Shown piece after piece: positions 18,701 to 25,776 of a stretch of 64,000 nt of DNA. Below the pieces are notes generated by a model. It saw only the letters and a list, made by a program, of their open reading frames with translations, did not search any database and was not told the origin of the DNA. The DNA comes from Sphingorhabdus sp. (GTDB lineage Bacteria > Pseudomonadota > Alphaproteobacteria > Sphingomonadales > Sphingomonadaceae). Made by a program: the position numbers and the translations under genes. The stretch lies in NCBI RefSeq assembly GCF_029865925.1, contig NZ_JARXAI010000064.1, positions 1 through 64,000 of the forward strand. Direction: 5' to 3'. The stretch's first letter is position 1. Each line of letters opens with the position of its first letter.

Positions 18701-19188
18701 AGCGCCTGGAGACGCGTCAGGTAGCTGGATGCCGCTTCATGCTGCCCTTCACTCAACAGCCGGGCCAGCGCACCCTCTGCACCGCCTGTGAGGGCAATAA
18801 GGCCATCTTTATGCGCGGCAAGCTGCTCCAATGTCACATGCGCGTCGAGGTCTTCTGGACGATCAAGATGCGCCATCGATACCAAGCGACACAGATTATT
18901 GTAACCGCTCTCATCCTGCGCAAACAATGGCAACCAGTCGCGTGTGAATTTACCATCGCTGGATGGCCGCCGGATCCCAAGCAACGCGCCAATGATCGGC
19001 TGCACCCCATAGGATTTAGCCGCGTCCTGAAATGGCATCACGCCATAGAGACCATTGCGATCGCAAATGGCAATAGCGGGAAAGCCGAGCTTTTTTGCAG
19101 TCTCGCCAATGGCCTTAGGCTCAATCGCACCTTCCAATATGGTGTAAGCGGAATACACGCGCAGAGGAACAAAGGGAACGTAGGCCAT
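15712..19188 (-). CDS. dnaE: DNA polymerase III alpha subunit
   Basis: An 1158-aa replicative DNA polymerase catalytic subunit (C-family). It opens with the PHP domain (FVPLRVYSAYTILEGAI). The polymerase palm has GPGRGSGAGSLVAW and the acidic MPDFDIDFCETRR, and further motifs include PRHSSTHAAGVVI and KFAGYGFNKSHAAAYA. The C-terminal OB and tau-binding regions follow. It is DnaE1-sized and full length. It lies 62 bases downstream of the glutathione peroxidase gene, so it may be read from the lolC-lolD promoter as well as its own. Confidence 0.97.
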   Translation of the reverse strand: MAYVPFVPLRVYSAYTILEGAIEPKAIGETAKKLGFPAIAICDRNGLYGVMPFQDAAKSYGVQPIIGALLGIRRPSSDGKFTRDWLPLFAQDESGYNNLCRLVSMAHLDRPEDLDAHVTLEQLAAHKDGLIALTGGAEGALARLLSEGQHEAASSYLTRLQALFSEHLYIELSRRNDAVEDAAEDALIDLAYARDIPLVATNTAFFAEPDFFDAHDAMLCISDGTYIESTDRRRSSRDTWIKTGKQMGALFADVPEALANTLVIAQRCAALAPIRSPILPSLAGDRAAEDAQLREDGRLGLEKRLEIAGITDPAERQLYFDRLKFEADVICSMGFPGYFLIVADFIKWAKEQDIAVGPGRGSGAGSLVAWALTITDLDPIKLGLLFERFLNPDRVSMPDFDIDFCETRRGEVIRYVQKKYGSRQVAQIITFGKLKARAVLRDTGRVLQMSYGQVDRLCKQVPNLPVDPWDLKRALSGVAELREEYRRDAQVKRLFDLAMKLEGLPRHSSTHAAGVVIGDRALSELAPLYRDPRSDMPVTQFDMKYVESAGLVKFDFLGLKTLSVLQKGSQMLAKRGVEINLDLLPHDDPAVYELLQRGDTVGVFQLESEGMRRTLAAVKPTNFGDIIALVSLYRPGPMDNIPMFGRRKNGEESIEYPYPLLEPVLNETYGIFVYQEQVMQAAQILAGYSLGEADLLRRAMGKKIQAEMDAQRERFVSGCATHAITPNRANELFDLIDKFAGYGFNKSHAAAYAVLAYQTAWLKTHHPEEFYAASMCFDMHQTDKLAIFMDDMRRLDVICLPPDINRSEAEFIVETNAHGEHAVRYALGGIKNVGERAMEILVAERIAAGLFKSLDDFANRADPSQINRRSLENLAAAGAFDALEPNRASAHGAAETLLAAAQSARDSRESGQGGLFGEGGSDMAALRIDSSLYWAPAEQMNQEKDAFGFYFSAHPCSQYDALASSHGAKPYAVWLESGPIPEGVRRAATMSALIEGVRWRESRKGKRFMIADFSDNSGQFSVRCFDEAVGTQLAEWAKDAECLLLHCEMDMRPRDETPNFSVKSVRPLSGLTSLSRLKMQLDVTAETALLQLAQMVAPLDGGRSELVIKTRAADGRWVQIVLGRRYQIDASLLDQVRAIDGIENAELAPLGPVLALVH

Positions 19189-19250
19189 CCAAGTACGTTA
19201 GATGACCTGCATGATTCGACAAACCCAGTTTTGGGCTAAGCTGTGGACAA

Positions 19251-19739
19251 TCAGGCTGCTGCGGCGAGCAGTTTCTCGATGTCCTTCGCCAGTGCTTCAG
19301 GTTTGACCTGCGGGCCATGGCGGGCAACGACGTTGCCCTTGCGATCGACCAAGAATTTTGTGAAATTCCATTTGATACCACGTGACCCCATAAGGCCGGC
19401 TTGCTGCTGCTTGAGATAATCCCACAACGGGTCTTCATCGGTGCCATTCACGTCAATTTTTGCAGCCAGAGGGAATGACACATCATAAGTCAGCGAGCAA
19501 AAATTCTGAATTTCTTGCGCGTCACCTGGCTCCTGCGCGCCAAACTGATTGCAAGGAAATGCGAGAATTTCCAGACCCTGATCTTTATACTGGCGATACA
19601 ACGCTTCAAGCCCCTTGTACTGGGGCGTGAAGCCACATTTGGATGCGGTGTTCACCACCAACACCACCTTACCCTTATGGGCTTCCATGGCCTCGGCTTG
19701 GCCATCAGGCATTTTCACTGTGAAATCATAAATCGACAT
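19251..19739 (-). CDS. Glutathione peroxidase family (Cys type)
   Basis: A 162-aa thiol peroxidase of the glutathione-peroxidase fold, reducing hydroperoxides with thioredoxin or glutathione. The catalytic residue is a cysteine, not selenocysteine, in NTASKCGFTPQYKGL. The catalytic Gln is in LAFPCNQFGAQEPG, and the Trp-Asn pair is in IKWNFTKFLVDRKG. There is no signal peptide, so it is cytoplasmic. It lies 15 bases downstream of lolD. Confidence 0.93.
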   Translation of the reverse strand: MSIYDFTVKMPDGQAEAMEAHKGKVVLVVNTASKCGFTPQYKGLEALYRQYKDQGLEILAFPCNQFGAQEPGDAQEIQNFCSLTYDVSFPLAAKIDVNGTDEDPLWDYLKQQQAGLMGSRGIKWNFTKFLVDRKGNVVARHGPQVKPEALAKDIEKLLAAAA

Positions 19740-19754
19740 TGATATTCTCCCTGC

Positions 19755-20426
19755 TTAGCCCAATCTGCCTTCTTGCAGACGCACGACGCGGTCCATTTTG
19801 GCTGCCAACCGTTCATTATGCGTTGCCACGATCGCCGAAGAACCCTCTTCGCGTACCAGCGCCATGAATTCGCCGAGCACAATATCGGCGGTGTGTTCAT
19901 CCAGATTTCCTGTTGGCTCGTCCGCAAGCACCAGCTTGGGACGATTCGCCAACGCCCGCGCTACGGCAACGCGTTGCTGCTCACCTCCAGATAGCTTTGA
20001 CGGCCGATGGTGGAGGCGCTCGGCAAGCCCTAGCTGCGTCAATAGATAGGTCGCACGTTCTAGAGCAACGTCAGGTTCAGCATCGGAAATCAATTGTGGC
20101 AAAATCACATTTTCCAGCGCGTCAAAGTCCGGCAACAGATGGTGAAATTGATACACGAAACCAAGCTTCTGCTTACGAATTTCGGTCTGACGATCCACAC
20201 CGGCTGCGCTTACCTCCTCGCCATCAAGCTTGATGGAGCCAGAAAATCCGCCTTCCAAAAGACCAACCGCTTGAAGCATAGTCGATTTGCCCGAGCCAGA
20301 TGGACCGAGTAAGGCAACCAGCTCTCCTTTACCAATCACAAGGTCTACACCGCGCAGAACTTCTATGGTGACATCGCCCTGCACAAATTTGCGGCGGACA
20401 TCGACAAGCTCTAATATGTTATTCAT
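19755..20426 (-). CDS. lolD: Lipoprotein-releasing system ATP-binding protein LolD
   Basis: A 223-aa ABC ATPase that powers release of outer-membrane lipoproteins from the inner membrane to LolA. Walker A is [13 protein letters not shown], the signature is [16 protein letters not shown], and Walker B is [13 protein letters not shown] with the following ATHNE switch histidine. The track start at 20486 is replaced by ATG 20426 ([14 protein letters not shown]), which overlaps the lolC stop by 8 bases and signals translational coupling. The [11 protein letters not shown] pattern is typical of the LolD/MacB/FtsE group, and the LolC partner directly upstream settles the assignment. Confidence 0.93.
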   Translation of the reverse strand: MNNILELVDVRRKFVQGDVTIEVLRGVDLVIGKGELVALLGPSGSGKSTMLQAVGLLEGGFSGSIKLDGEEVSAAGVDRQTEIRKQKLGFVYQFHHLLPDFDALENVILPQLISDAEPDVALERATYLLTQLGLAERLHHRPSKLSGGEQQRVAVARALANRPKLVLADEPTGNLDEHTADIVLGEFMALVREEGSSAIVATHNERLAAKMDRVVRLQEGRLG

Positions 20427-21669
20427 AGCGCAGCACCTGAACAGGGTCAGTACTCGCAGCCTTGAGCGCCGGGTACAAGGTTGCAAGGAAGCTGAATAGC
20501 AAAGCGAGCCCGCAGATCACGAGCACTTCAACTGGATCAGTCCGGGACGGCAATTCGGTCAGGAATCGGATGGATGGGTCCCACAAATTTTGGCCGGTAA
20601 CGAATTGGATAAAGTTCACAACCGACTGTCTAAAATATAAAAATATTGCGCCGAGTATCAATCCAAGCACAATGCCGGATGATCCGATCAGCAACCCGAC
20701 CGTCATGAAAATCCGAAGCAGTGATTTGCGTGATGCCCCCATTGTCCGCAATATCGCAATGTCGCGGGTTTTTGCGCGCACCAACATGATCAGGGATGAT
20801 AATATGTTGAAGACAGCAACAAGGACGATGATAGACAAAACCACAAACATGGCGACCCGCTCGACCGCTAATGCCTCGAACAGCGAGGCATTCATGCTCT
20901 TCCAGTCGACGATGAGCCCTTTATTCTCAAGCTTCGGCAGCAGCGGAGCGAGAATTTCATTCACTTTGTCGGGATTTTCGGTCTTGATTTCAATCATACC
21001 TATTTCGTCGCCCAGCAGCATAAGCAATTGCGCCCGCTCAATGGGCATGATCACAAATGCTTTGTCATAATCATAAACACCAACCTCAAAAATGGCCGCC
21101 ACTTCGTAGGAAATCTCGCGCGGAACAGTGCCAAAAGGCGTTGTCCGGCCCGCTGGGTTGATTATGGTTATACTTTGACCAACTCTAACACCTAAATTTT
21201 GCGCGAGGCGCGATCCAATCGCTACTTTATCTTCGTCGGGACTAAGCGCATTTAGATCGCCAGCGACGGTCTTTCCCTTAAGCGTTTCATTTTTGAGTAT
21301 GTCGTTGACCGACATGCCACGCGCCAAAATGGCTTCAACGCGGCCATCGAAAGTTGTTAGCAAAGGTTGTTCAATAAGCGCCGTGGCGTCGGTAACGCCG
21401 GGTGTGCTCTTAACGTCCTTCAGTATCTGACGCCAATCCTGCAACCGACCGCCATAGCCTTGCACCACTGCATGCCCGTTCAGCCCAACGATCTTGTCAA
21501 ACAACTCCGCGCGGAAGCCATTCATAACGCTCATCACAATAATCAAAGCGGCTACGCCAAGTGCGACAGCGACAAGGCTTATGCTGGCAACAAGGAAAAT
21601 GAACCCTTCGCCCTTGCCCGGAAGCAAATATCGTCGCGCTACCATGCGTTCATAACGCGACAATATCAT
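20419..21669 (-). CDS. lolC: Lipoprotein-releasing ABC transporter permease LolC/LolE
   Basis: A 416-aa inner-membrane permease with the LolC/E layout: an N-terminal cytoplasmic motif [19 protein letters not shown]1, a large periplasmic domain (about residues 50-270), then three C-terminal helices of the FtsX domain ([51 protein letters not shown]). There is only one permease gene, so the complex is probably a homodimeric LolF-like version. ATG 21669 ([14 protein letters not shown]) is preferred over the long track start at 21753, with ATG 21687 as an alternative. It is the first gene of lolC-lolD-gpx. Confidence 0.9.
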   Translation of the reverse strand: MILSRYERMVARRYLLPGKGEGFIFLVASISLVAVALGVAALIIVMSVMNGFRAELFDKIVGLNGHAVVQGYGGRLQDWRQILKDVKSTPGVTDATALIEQPLLTTFDGRVEAILARGMSVNDILKNETLKGKTVAGDLNALSPDEDKVAIGSRLAQNLGVRVGQSITIINPAGRTTPFGTVPREISYEVAAIFEVGVYDYDKAFVIMPIERAQLLMLLGDEIGMIEIKTENPDKVNEILAPLLPKLENKGLIVDWKSMNASLFEALAVERVAMFVVLSIIVLVAVFNILSSLIMLVRAKTRDIAILRTMGASRKSLLRIFMTVGLLIGSSGIVLGLILGAIFLYFRQSVVNFIQFVTGQNLWDPSIRFLTELPSRTDPVEVLVICGLALLFSFLATLYPALKAASTDPVQVLRYE

Positions 21670-21769
21670 GTGCGGACACTCATCCATAATTTCGGCATGG
21701 GGTGTTCTTAGGTTCCGCCAAGAAATCTGGCAAGTATTGTTGCAGCCGGGCAACAGCTTTTGAAAAAAC

Positions 21770-21970
21770 GTTCGAGCCGGTTCGGTAAGAATTGCAAACA
21801 GAGCGGAGAGCTAACAAGGAGGGGTGGAATTCGTCGCGCGTCACTAGTGGCCGATGGTTCAGGGAAAAATCAGTCACGCCGGTGGGGACCGGCAGAGGAC
21901 TGAAATTATGCGCTAGCAAAGCTGCAGAGCGAGGCCGTTCGGAACATCCGAGCGGCCTTGTTTTTATGTT
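21770..21970 (+). ncRNA. Candidate structured small RNA upstream of the Hsp20 gene
   Basis: No protein-coding gene is evident on the plus strand here, yet the stretch ends in a strong terminator. It contains a 6+6 bp hairpin (TCAGTC 21870-21875 with GACTGA 21898-21903; GCCGGT-gggg-ACCGGC inside) and a second hairpin CGCT-AGC-aaa-GCT-AGCG about 21911-21931. The neighbours on either side are read away from it, or from a separate promoter downstream. The 5' end is a guess, as no convincing promoter was found. I do not recognise it as 6S, SRP, tmRNA or RNase P RNA. Confidence 0.4.
21931..21966 (+). terminator. Strong intrinsic terminator of the candidate small RNA
   Basis: AGGCCGTTCGG (21932-21942) pairs along 11 positions (one G-T) with CCGAGCGGCCT (21948-21958) around an AACAT loop, followed by TGTTTTTATG. 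The T-run exists on the plus strand only, so it does not serve the lolC side. It lies upstream of the Hsp20 promoter and cannot be the Hsp20 terminator. Confidence 0.8.
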
Positions 21971-21999
21971 GCCTCTGCCTTTCGCCAGAATTTTTGGCT

Positions 22000-22027
22000 C
22001 TTGCAATTTTGCGGATGCAACCCATCT
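22000..22027 (+). promoter_or_regulatory. Heat-shock (RpoH, sigma-32 type) promoter of the Hsp20 gene
   Basis: CTTG at 22000-22003 and CCCATCT at 22021-22027 are separated by 18 bases (counted to CCATCT), matching the RpoH pattern CTTG-N17/18-CCATnT. Transcription would start about 22034, directly before the first leader hairpin. The downstream gene encodes a small heat-shock protein, which supports the call. Confidence 0.65.
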
Positions 22028-22035
22028 TGCTTCTC

Positions 22036-22121
22036 GGAGGCCGAAAGGCTCCAAAACGAACATGTTGGCCGCTGCATTTGTGGGGCTGGCAACGAACCAA
22101 ATTGCTTGAAGGAGAATTTGC
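22036..22121 (+). promoter_or_regulatory. ROSE-like RNA thermometer in the Hsp20 leader
   Basis: The leader folds into three hairpins. The first is GGAG(g)CC-GAAA-GGCTCC at 22036-22052. The second has GTTG(g)CCGC at 22064-22072 pairing with GC(t)GGCAAC at 22085-22093. The third, next to the start codon, hides the Shine-Dalgarno AGGAG: CAAATT (22098-22103) is the exact complement of AATTTG (22115-22120), and TTGCT faces AGGAG around a TGA loop. A UUGCU opposite the SD with a G-G mismatch is the hallmark of ROSE elements, which melt on heating to expose the SD of alphaproteobacterial small heat-shock genes. Confidence 0.7.
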
Positions 22122-22607
22122 ATGAACCGTTTTGATTTTACCCCATATCGCCGGAACACCGTCGGCTTTGACCGTCTTTTTGAGCTGCTTGAAACCACAG
22201 GCCGTTCTGCACAGAATGAAAATTATCCTCCGTTTAACATCGAACGGACCGGCGAAAATGATTATCAGATCACCGTCGCCGTCGCCGGTTTCAAAACCGA
22301 AGAGATAGACATTGTCGCCCAGCAGAACCTGCTTATAGTCACCGGCAGCAAGCAGTCCGAAAGTAATGACAATCGGGACTTTTTGCATATGGGTATTGCA
22401 ACCCGAAATTTCGAACGGCGGTTCCAGCTTGCCGACCACATCCATATCACGAATGCGCATATGGCTGACGGGCTTCTCATTATTACCTTGGTGCGTGAAG
22501 TGCCTGAAGCTTTAAAGCCGCGGAAGATCGCGATTGGTGCGAAAGCTGCACCAACAGTCATTGATCATGAAGACGCGCCCAAGAAAAAAGGAGCGCCTGC
22601 TGCTTAA
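22122..22607 (+). CDS. Small heat-shock protein, Hsp20/IbpA family
   Basis: A 161-aa ATP-independent holdase that binds unfolding proteins in the cytoplasm. The class A N-terminus reads FDFTPYRRNTVGFDRLFELLE. The alpha-crystallin domain covers about residues 35-135 (YPPFNIERTGENDYQITVAV to DGLLIITLVREVPEA), and the tail contains RKIAIG, the C-terminal IxI motif. It stands alone behind an RpoH-type promoter and a ROSE-like thermometer, so both transcription and translation are probably heat-induced. Confidence 0.95.
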   Translation: MNRFDFTPYRRNTVGFDRLFELLETTGRSAQNENYPPFNIERTGENDYQITVAVAGFKTEEIDIVAQQNLLIVTGSKQSESNDNRDFLHMGIATRNFERRFQLADHIHITNAHMADGLLIITLVREVPEALKPRKIAIGAKAAPTVIDHEDAPKKKGAPAA

Positions 22608-22617
22608 GTCTTGAACA

Positions 22618-22649
22618 TCGGGGCGGCCGGCAAAAATCGACCGCCCCGA
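22618..22649. terminator. Hairpin between hsp20 and pyrG, possible bidirectional terminator
   Basis: TCGGGGCGG and CCGCCCCGA form a 9-bp GC-rich stem with a loop containing CAAAAAT. The T-run on the plus strand (GATTTTTAC) starts only after a short gap, and the minus strand has none, so it may terminate poorly or act as a simple barrier between the convergent genes. Confidence 0.5.
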
Positions 22650-22690
22650 CATGATTTTTACTTAAGTCCAATTGTCCGAAAATGGGCCAA

Positions 22691-24325
22691 TTATACAAGG
22701 CGGCTTTGATTTAATGCGGCTTTTATGAAGCTCGCGAATAACGGATGCGGCGCGAATGGTCGTGATTTTAATTCTGGATGAAACTGCACACCAATAAACC
22801 ATGGATGGTCAGGCCGCTCAACGATTTCCGGCAATTCACCATCGGGGGACATCCCGCTAAAAACCAGTCCACCTTGTTCAAGTGCGTCCTTGTAATGGAC
22901 GTTTACTTCATATCGATGGCGATGGCGCTCAGAGATTTCCTGACTGCCGTAAATCGTTGCCACATGGCTGTTGCCATCAAGCACTGCATCATAAGCGCCA
23001 AGCCGCATTGTGCCGCCCATGTCGCCACCTGTTTCACGCTTCTGTATACCCTCTTGGCTCATCCATTCGGTGATGATGCCGACTACCGGTTCAGTCGTTG
23101 GTCCAAATTCCGTGCTTGAGGCGCCAACGACACCCGCAGTATTCCGCGCACCTTCAATACAGGCCATTTGCATACCAAGGCAGATGCCAAAGAATGGAAC
23201 GTGACGTTCCCGCGCAAATTTTACCGCGGCAATTTTGCCCTCGGATCCACGCTCTCCAAATCCGCCGGGGACCAAAATCGCATTCATGGGTTCAAGCGCC
23301 GTAGCAATTTCGTCTTCGGATTGTTCAAACAGCTCGGCATCAATCCATTTGATATTGACCTTTACCCGGTTGGCTAATCCACCATGCGTCAATGCCTCGT
23401 TAAGCGACTTATACGCGTCTGCAAGGCCGACATATTTCCCAACCACGCCAATAGTCACTTCGCCTTCAGGGTTGGATTGACGATCAATGATGTCGTCCCA
23501 TCGGCTAAGATCGGGCTCGCCATCGGATTCAAGGCCGAACGCCCGGAGCACTTCATTATCAAGCCCTTCGGCATGATATTGCAGCGGCACGGCGTATATG
23601 CTTTTCGCATCCAACGCCGGAATAACCGCCTCTTTACGGACATTACAGAATGCGGCGATCTTAGCGCGCTCTGTCTCCGGCAATGGATGTTCGCAGCGGC
23701 ACAGCAAAAGATCGGGCTGAATACCCAAGGATGTCAGCTCGCGCACACTGTGCTGTGTTGGCTTGGTCTTCAGTTCACCCGCTGCGGCTATGTAAGGAAC
23801 TAAGGTGACGTGCACAGACAAGGTCCGTTCACGACCAAGCTCGTTGCGCAACTGACGAATGGCCTCAATGAACGGCAGGGATTCAATATCACCAACCGTG
23901 CCGCCAATTTCGCACAAGACAAAATCGAGATCTTGCGTCTCCGCCTTGGCGAATTCCATGATCGCATCGGTGACGTGCGGAATGACCTGAACGGTCGCGC
24001 CGAGATAATCTCCGCGACGTTCTTTCTGAATAATAGTCTGATAAATGCGTCCAGACGTAACATTGTCGGACTGCCGCGCCGAAACGCCGGTAAAGCGTTC
24101 ATAATGCCCAAGGTCTAGGTCGGTTTCCGCCCCATCGTCTGTGACATATACCTCGCCATGCTGGTAAGGCGACATCGTGCCTGGATCAACATTGAGATAG
24201 GGATCAAACTTGCGGATACGAACGCGGTACCCACGCGCTTGCAAAAGGGCAGCAAGCGATGCTGCCATAAGACCTTTGCCAAGCGAGGAGACCACGCCGC
24301 CGGTGATAAAAATAAACCGTGTCAT
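22691..24325 (-). CDS. pyrG: CTP synthase
   Basis: A 544-aa two-domain enzyme converting UTP to CTP with ATP and glutamine. The synthetase domain opens with [20 protein letters not shown] (P-loop) and has [19 protein letters not shown]. The C-terminal class I glutamine amidotransferase has the nucleophile in [14 protein letters not shown] and the His-Glu pair in [13 protein letters not shown]. Full length. It follows tpiA and secG on the minus strand, the usual order in sphingomonads, with 97 bases to secG. Confidence 0.98.
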   Translation of the reverse strand: MTRFIFITGGVVSSLGKGLMAASLAALLQARGYRVRIRKFDPYLNVDPGTMSPYQHGEVYVTDDGAETDLDLGHYERFTGVSARQSDNVTSGRIYQTIIQKERRGDYLGATVQVIPHVTDAIMEFAKAETQDLDFVLCEIGGTVGDIESLPFIEAIRQLRNELGRERTLSVHVTLVPYIAAAGELKTKPTQHSVRELTSLGIQPDLLLCRCEHPLPETERAKIAAFCNVRKEAVIPALDAKSIYAVPLQYHAEGLDNEVLRAFGLESDGEPDLSRWDDIIDRQSNPEGEVTIGVVGKYVGLADAYKSLNEALTHGGLANRVKVNIKWIDAELFEQSEDEIATALEPMNAILVPGGFGERGSEGKIAAVKFARERHVPFFGICLGMQMACIEGARNTAGVVGASSTEFGPTTEPVVGIITEWMSQEGIQKRETGGDMGGTMRLGAYDAVLDGNSHVATIYGSQEISERHRHRYEVNVHYKDALEQGGLVFSGMSPDGELPEIVERPDHPWFIGVQFHPELKSRPFAPHPLFASFIKAALNQSRLV

Positions 24326-24390
24326 GGGAGAAAAGGCTTAAGCTACCTTTTCATAAAAACACAAGCGAACGAATCCGTCAGATGGAAAAT

Positions 24391-24409
24391 AAACTGTGTA
24401 AAACAGTTT
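24391..24409 (-). terminator. Weak terminator-like hairpin after secG
   Basis: AAACTG and CAGTTT form a 6-bp stem around a 7-base loop, followed on the minus strand by ATTTTCC. It lies just past the secG stop, before pyrG. The AT-rich stem is short, so readthrough into pyrG is likely. Confidence 0.3.
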
Positions 24410-24422
24410 TCGCCAATAGCGC

Positions 24423-24785
24423 TTATTTGTCGAGGGGAACTTCGGTTGCAGGTGCAGCGGCTGGCGCGGCGTTCGCTGGCGCCGTTGTTACGGGCGCTGC
24501 TGGTGCCGATGGAACCTCAGTGCGCTGCAAGCTGCTATCAATTTCGCCAGTACCGCCTTTTTTCGCGGCTACAAAAGCAAGCGAAATGGACAACAAGATG
24601 AACAAGGTTGCCAATATTGCCGTTGTGCGCGTCAAAAAGTCCGTGGCGCCGCGTGCGGACATCAGACCCGATGGGCTGCCTCCCATTCCCAAGCCACCGC
24701 CTTCGGAACGCTGCATCAAAACCACGCCCACAAGCGAGGCCGCGATGATTGCCTGAACGACGATAAGAAAATGAAACAGACCCAT
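24423..24785 (-). CDS. secG: Preprotein translocase subunit SecG
   Basis: A 120-aa accessory subunit of the SecYEG channel. Two membrane helices (LFHFLIVVQAIIAASLVGVVL and AILATLFILLSISLAFVAA) flank the conserved cytoplasmic MQRSEGGGLGMGG loop. The C-terminal tail is Ala/Pro-rich low complexity (about 35 residues). The track start at 24848 is replaced by ATG 24785, after GAATTCTCTC, since SecG proteins begin immediately before the first helix. It lies between tpiA and pyrG, as in relatives. Confidence 0.93.
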   Translation of the reverse strand: MGLFHFLIVVQAIIAASLVGVVLMQRSEGGGLGMGGSPSGLMSARGATDFLTRTTAILATLFILLSISLAFVAAKKGGTGEIDSSLQRTEVPSAPAAPVTTAPANAAPAAAPATEVPLDK

Positions 24786-24863
24786 GAGAGAATTCCGAAT
24801 ATAAATGGCAGCATAGTACCGGTTGTGCCGCCCACATAGCGAGCGCACGGCAAATCTTCAATG

Positions 24864-25610
24864 CTATTTGCTCAAAGCTGCTGCTGCAGATAATATTGGC
24901 CCAAATTTCGCAGCCGTGAGGCTGGCTCCTCCAATTAAACCTCCGTCAACATTGGGAACCGCCAAAAGCTGAGCTGCGTTATCGCCATTCATCGACCCGC
25001 CATATAAAATCCGGATTTTGCGGCCGTCCTCACCGAAGCGCTCCACGAGCGCAGCGCGAATAGCTCCATGCATTTCTGCAACATCGTTTGCGTCTGCGAC
25101 GCGGCCGGTTCCGATAGCCCATACCGGTTCATATGCAACGCTCAGCCATTCACTTGCAGCCGTTTCGGGTAAAGACTGATGCAGCTGGCCGAGCACTACA
25201 TTTAAGGCTTTCTTACTCTCGCGTTCGTCAAGAGTTTCACCGACACATACAATAATCTTTAAACCAGCTACCTGCGCGGCTTCGGCCTTTGCGCGAATAT
25301 CTGAATCTTGCTCATGTTGTGCGGCGCGGCGTTCGCTGTGACCAATGATGGCGAGCACTGCTCCGGCATCTAATAACATTTCCGCCGAAAGGCACCCGGT
25401 ATGCGCGCCAGCCTCCATCATGTGGCAGTCTTGGCCACCTATGGCGAAACCACCCGCTGCTTGGCGTGCTCTGTCAATGAGTGTTGCGGGTAAGCATAAC
25501 GCCGCGTCCACAGCACCGTGCATGCCCGATAACTCTGCGATGGCGCTGATCTCGGACACATCCCGCGATGTGCCGTTCATTTTCCAATTTCCGACGATAA
25601 GCTTACGCAT
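24864..25610 (-). CDS. tpiA: Triose-phosphate isomerase
   Basis: A 248-aa TIM barrel interconverting dihydroxyacetone phosphate and glyceraldehyde-3-phosphate. The N-terminal lysine is in LIVGNWKMNG, the catalytic histidine in AIIGHSERR, and the catalytic glutamate in AYEPVWAIGTG, followed by the phosphate-binding GGSMN and DGGLIGGASL. The track ORF extends far upstream through non-family sequence. ATG 25610 has AGGA at the right distance; ATG 25622 (MRNQ) is the alternative. The gene lies head-to-head with ppiD. Confidence 0.96.
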   Translation of the reverse strand: MRKLIVGNWKMNGTSRDVSEISAIAELSGMHGAVDAALCLPATLIDRARQAAGGFAIGGQDCHMMEAGAHTGCLSAEMLLDAGAVLAIIGHSERRAAQHEQDSDIRAKAEAAQVAGLKIIVCVGETLDERESKKALNVVLGQLHQSLPETAASEWLSVAYEPVWAIGTGRVADANDVAEMHGAIRAALVERFGEDGRKIRILYGGSMNGDNAAQLLAVPNVDGGLIGGASLTAAKFGPILSAAAALSK

Positions 25611-25630
25611 CTGATTCCTCATTGAATTTT

Positions 25631-25656
25631 TTCGCGATTCTTTTTCGCGATTCTTT
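25631..25656. repeat. Two tandem copies of a 13-bp unit upstream of tpiA
   Basis: TTCGCGATTCTTT occurs twice back to back, each copy holding a TCGCGA palindrome. It lies in the divergent tpiA/ppiD spacer, just upstream of the tpiA start. It could be slippage or a paired operator site. Confidence 0.75.
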
Positions 25657-25776
25657 GTATCGCTAAACCATGCTTTCCTAACATAGGGCAAGTCTATCCC
25701 TTGATTGCCAACGCCTTGCCGCCTAAAGCGGCTCCCTAAGCCCACCTTGTGCCGTATATTCAGGAAATCGCCGTTC

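Noticed and set aside
18451-19239. 262-aa plus-strand ORF
   Set aside because: Shadow of the dnaE PHP domain on the other strand.
21800-21960. 6S, SRP (4.5S), tmRNA or RNase P RNA
   Set aside because: None of their diagnostic sequences, such as the SRP GGAA-capped domain IV motif, was found; left as an unassigned sRNA.
21792-22109. 105-aa plus-strand ORF MQTERRANKEGW...
   Set aside because: It runs through the terminator and the RpoH promoter, with basic low-complexity sequence; an RNA gene explains the region better.
21680-22460. Minus-strand ORFs across the hsp20 leader (172 and 184 aa)
   Set aside because: They overlap the sRNA candidate, the heat-shock promoter and hsp20 itself and show no family features.
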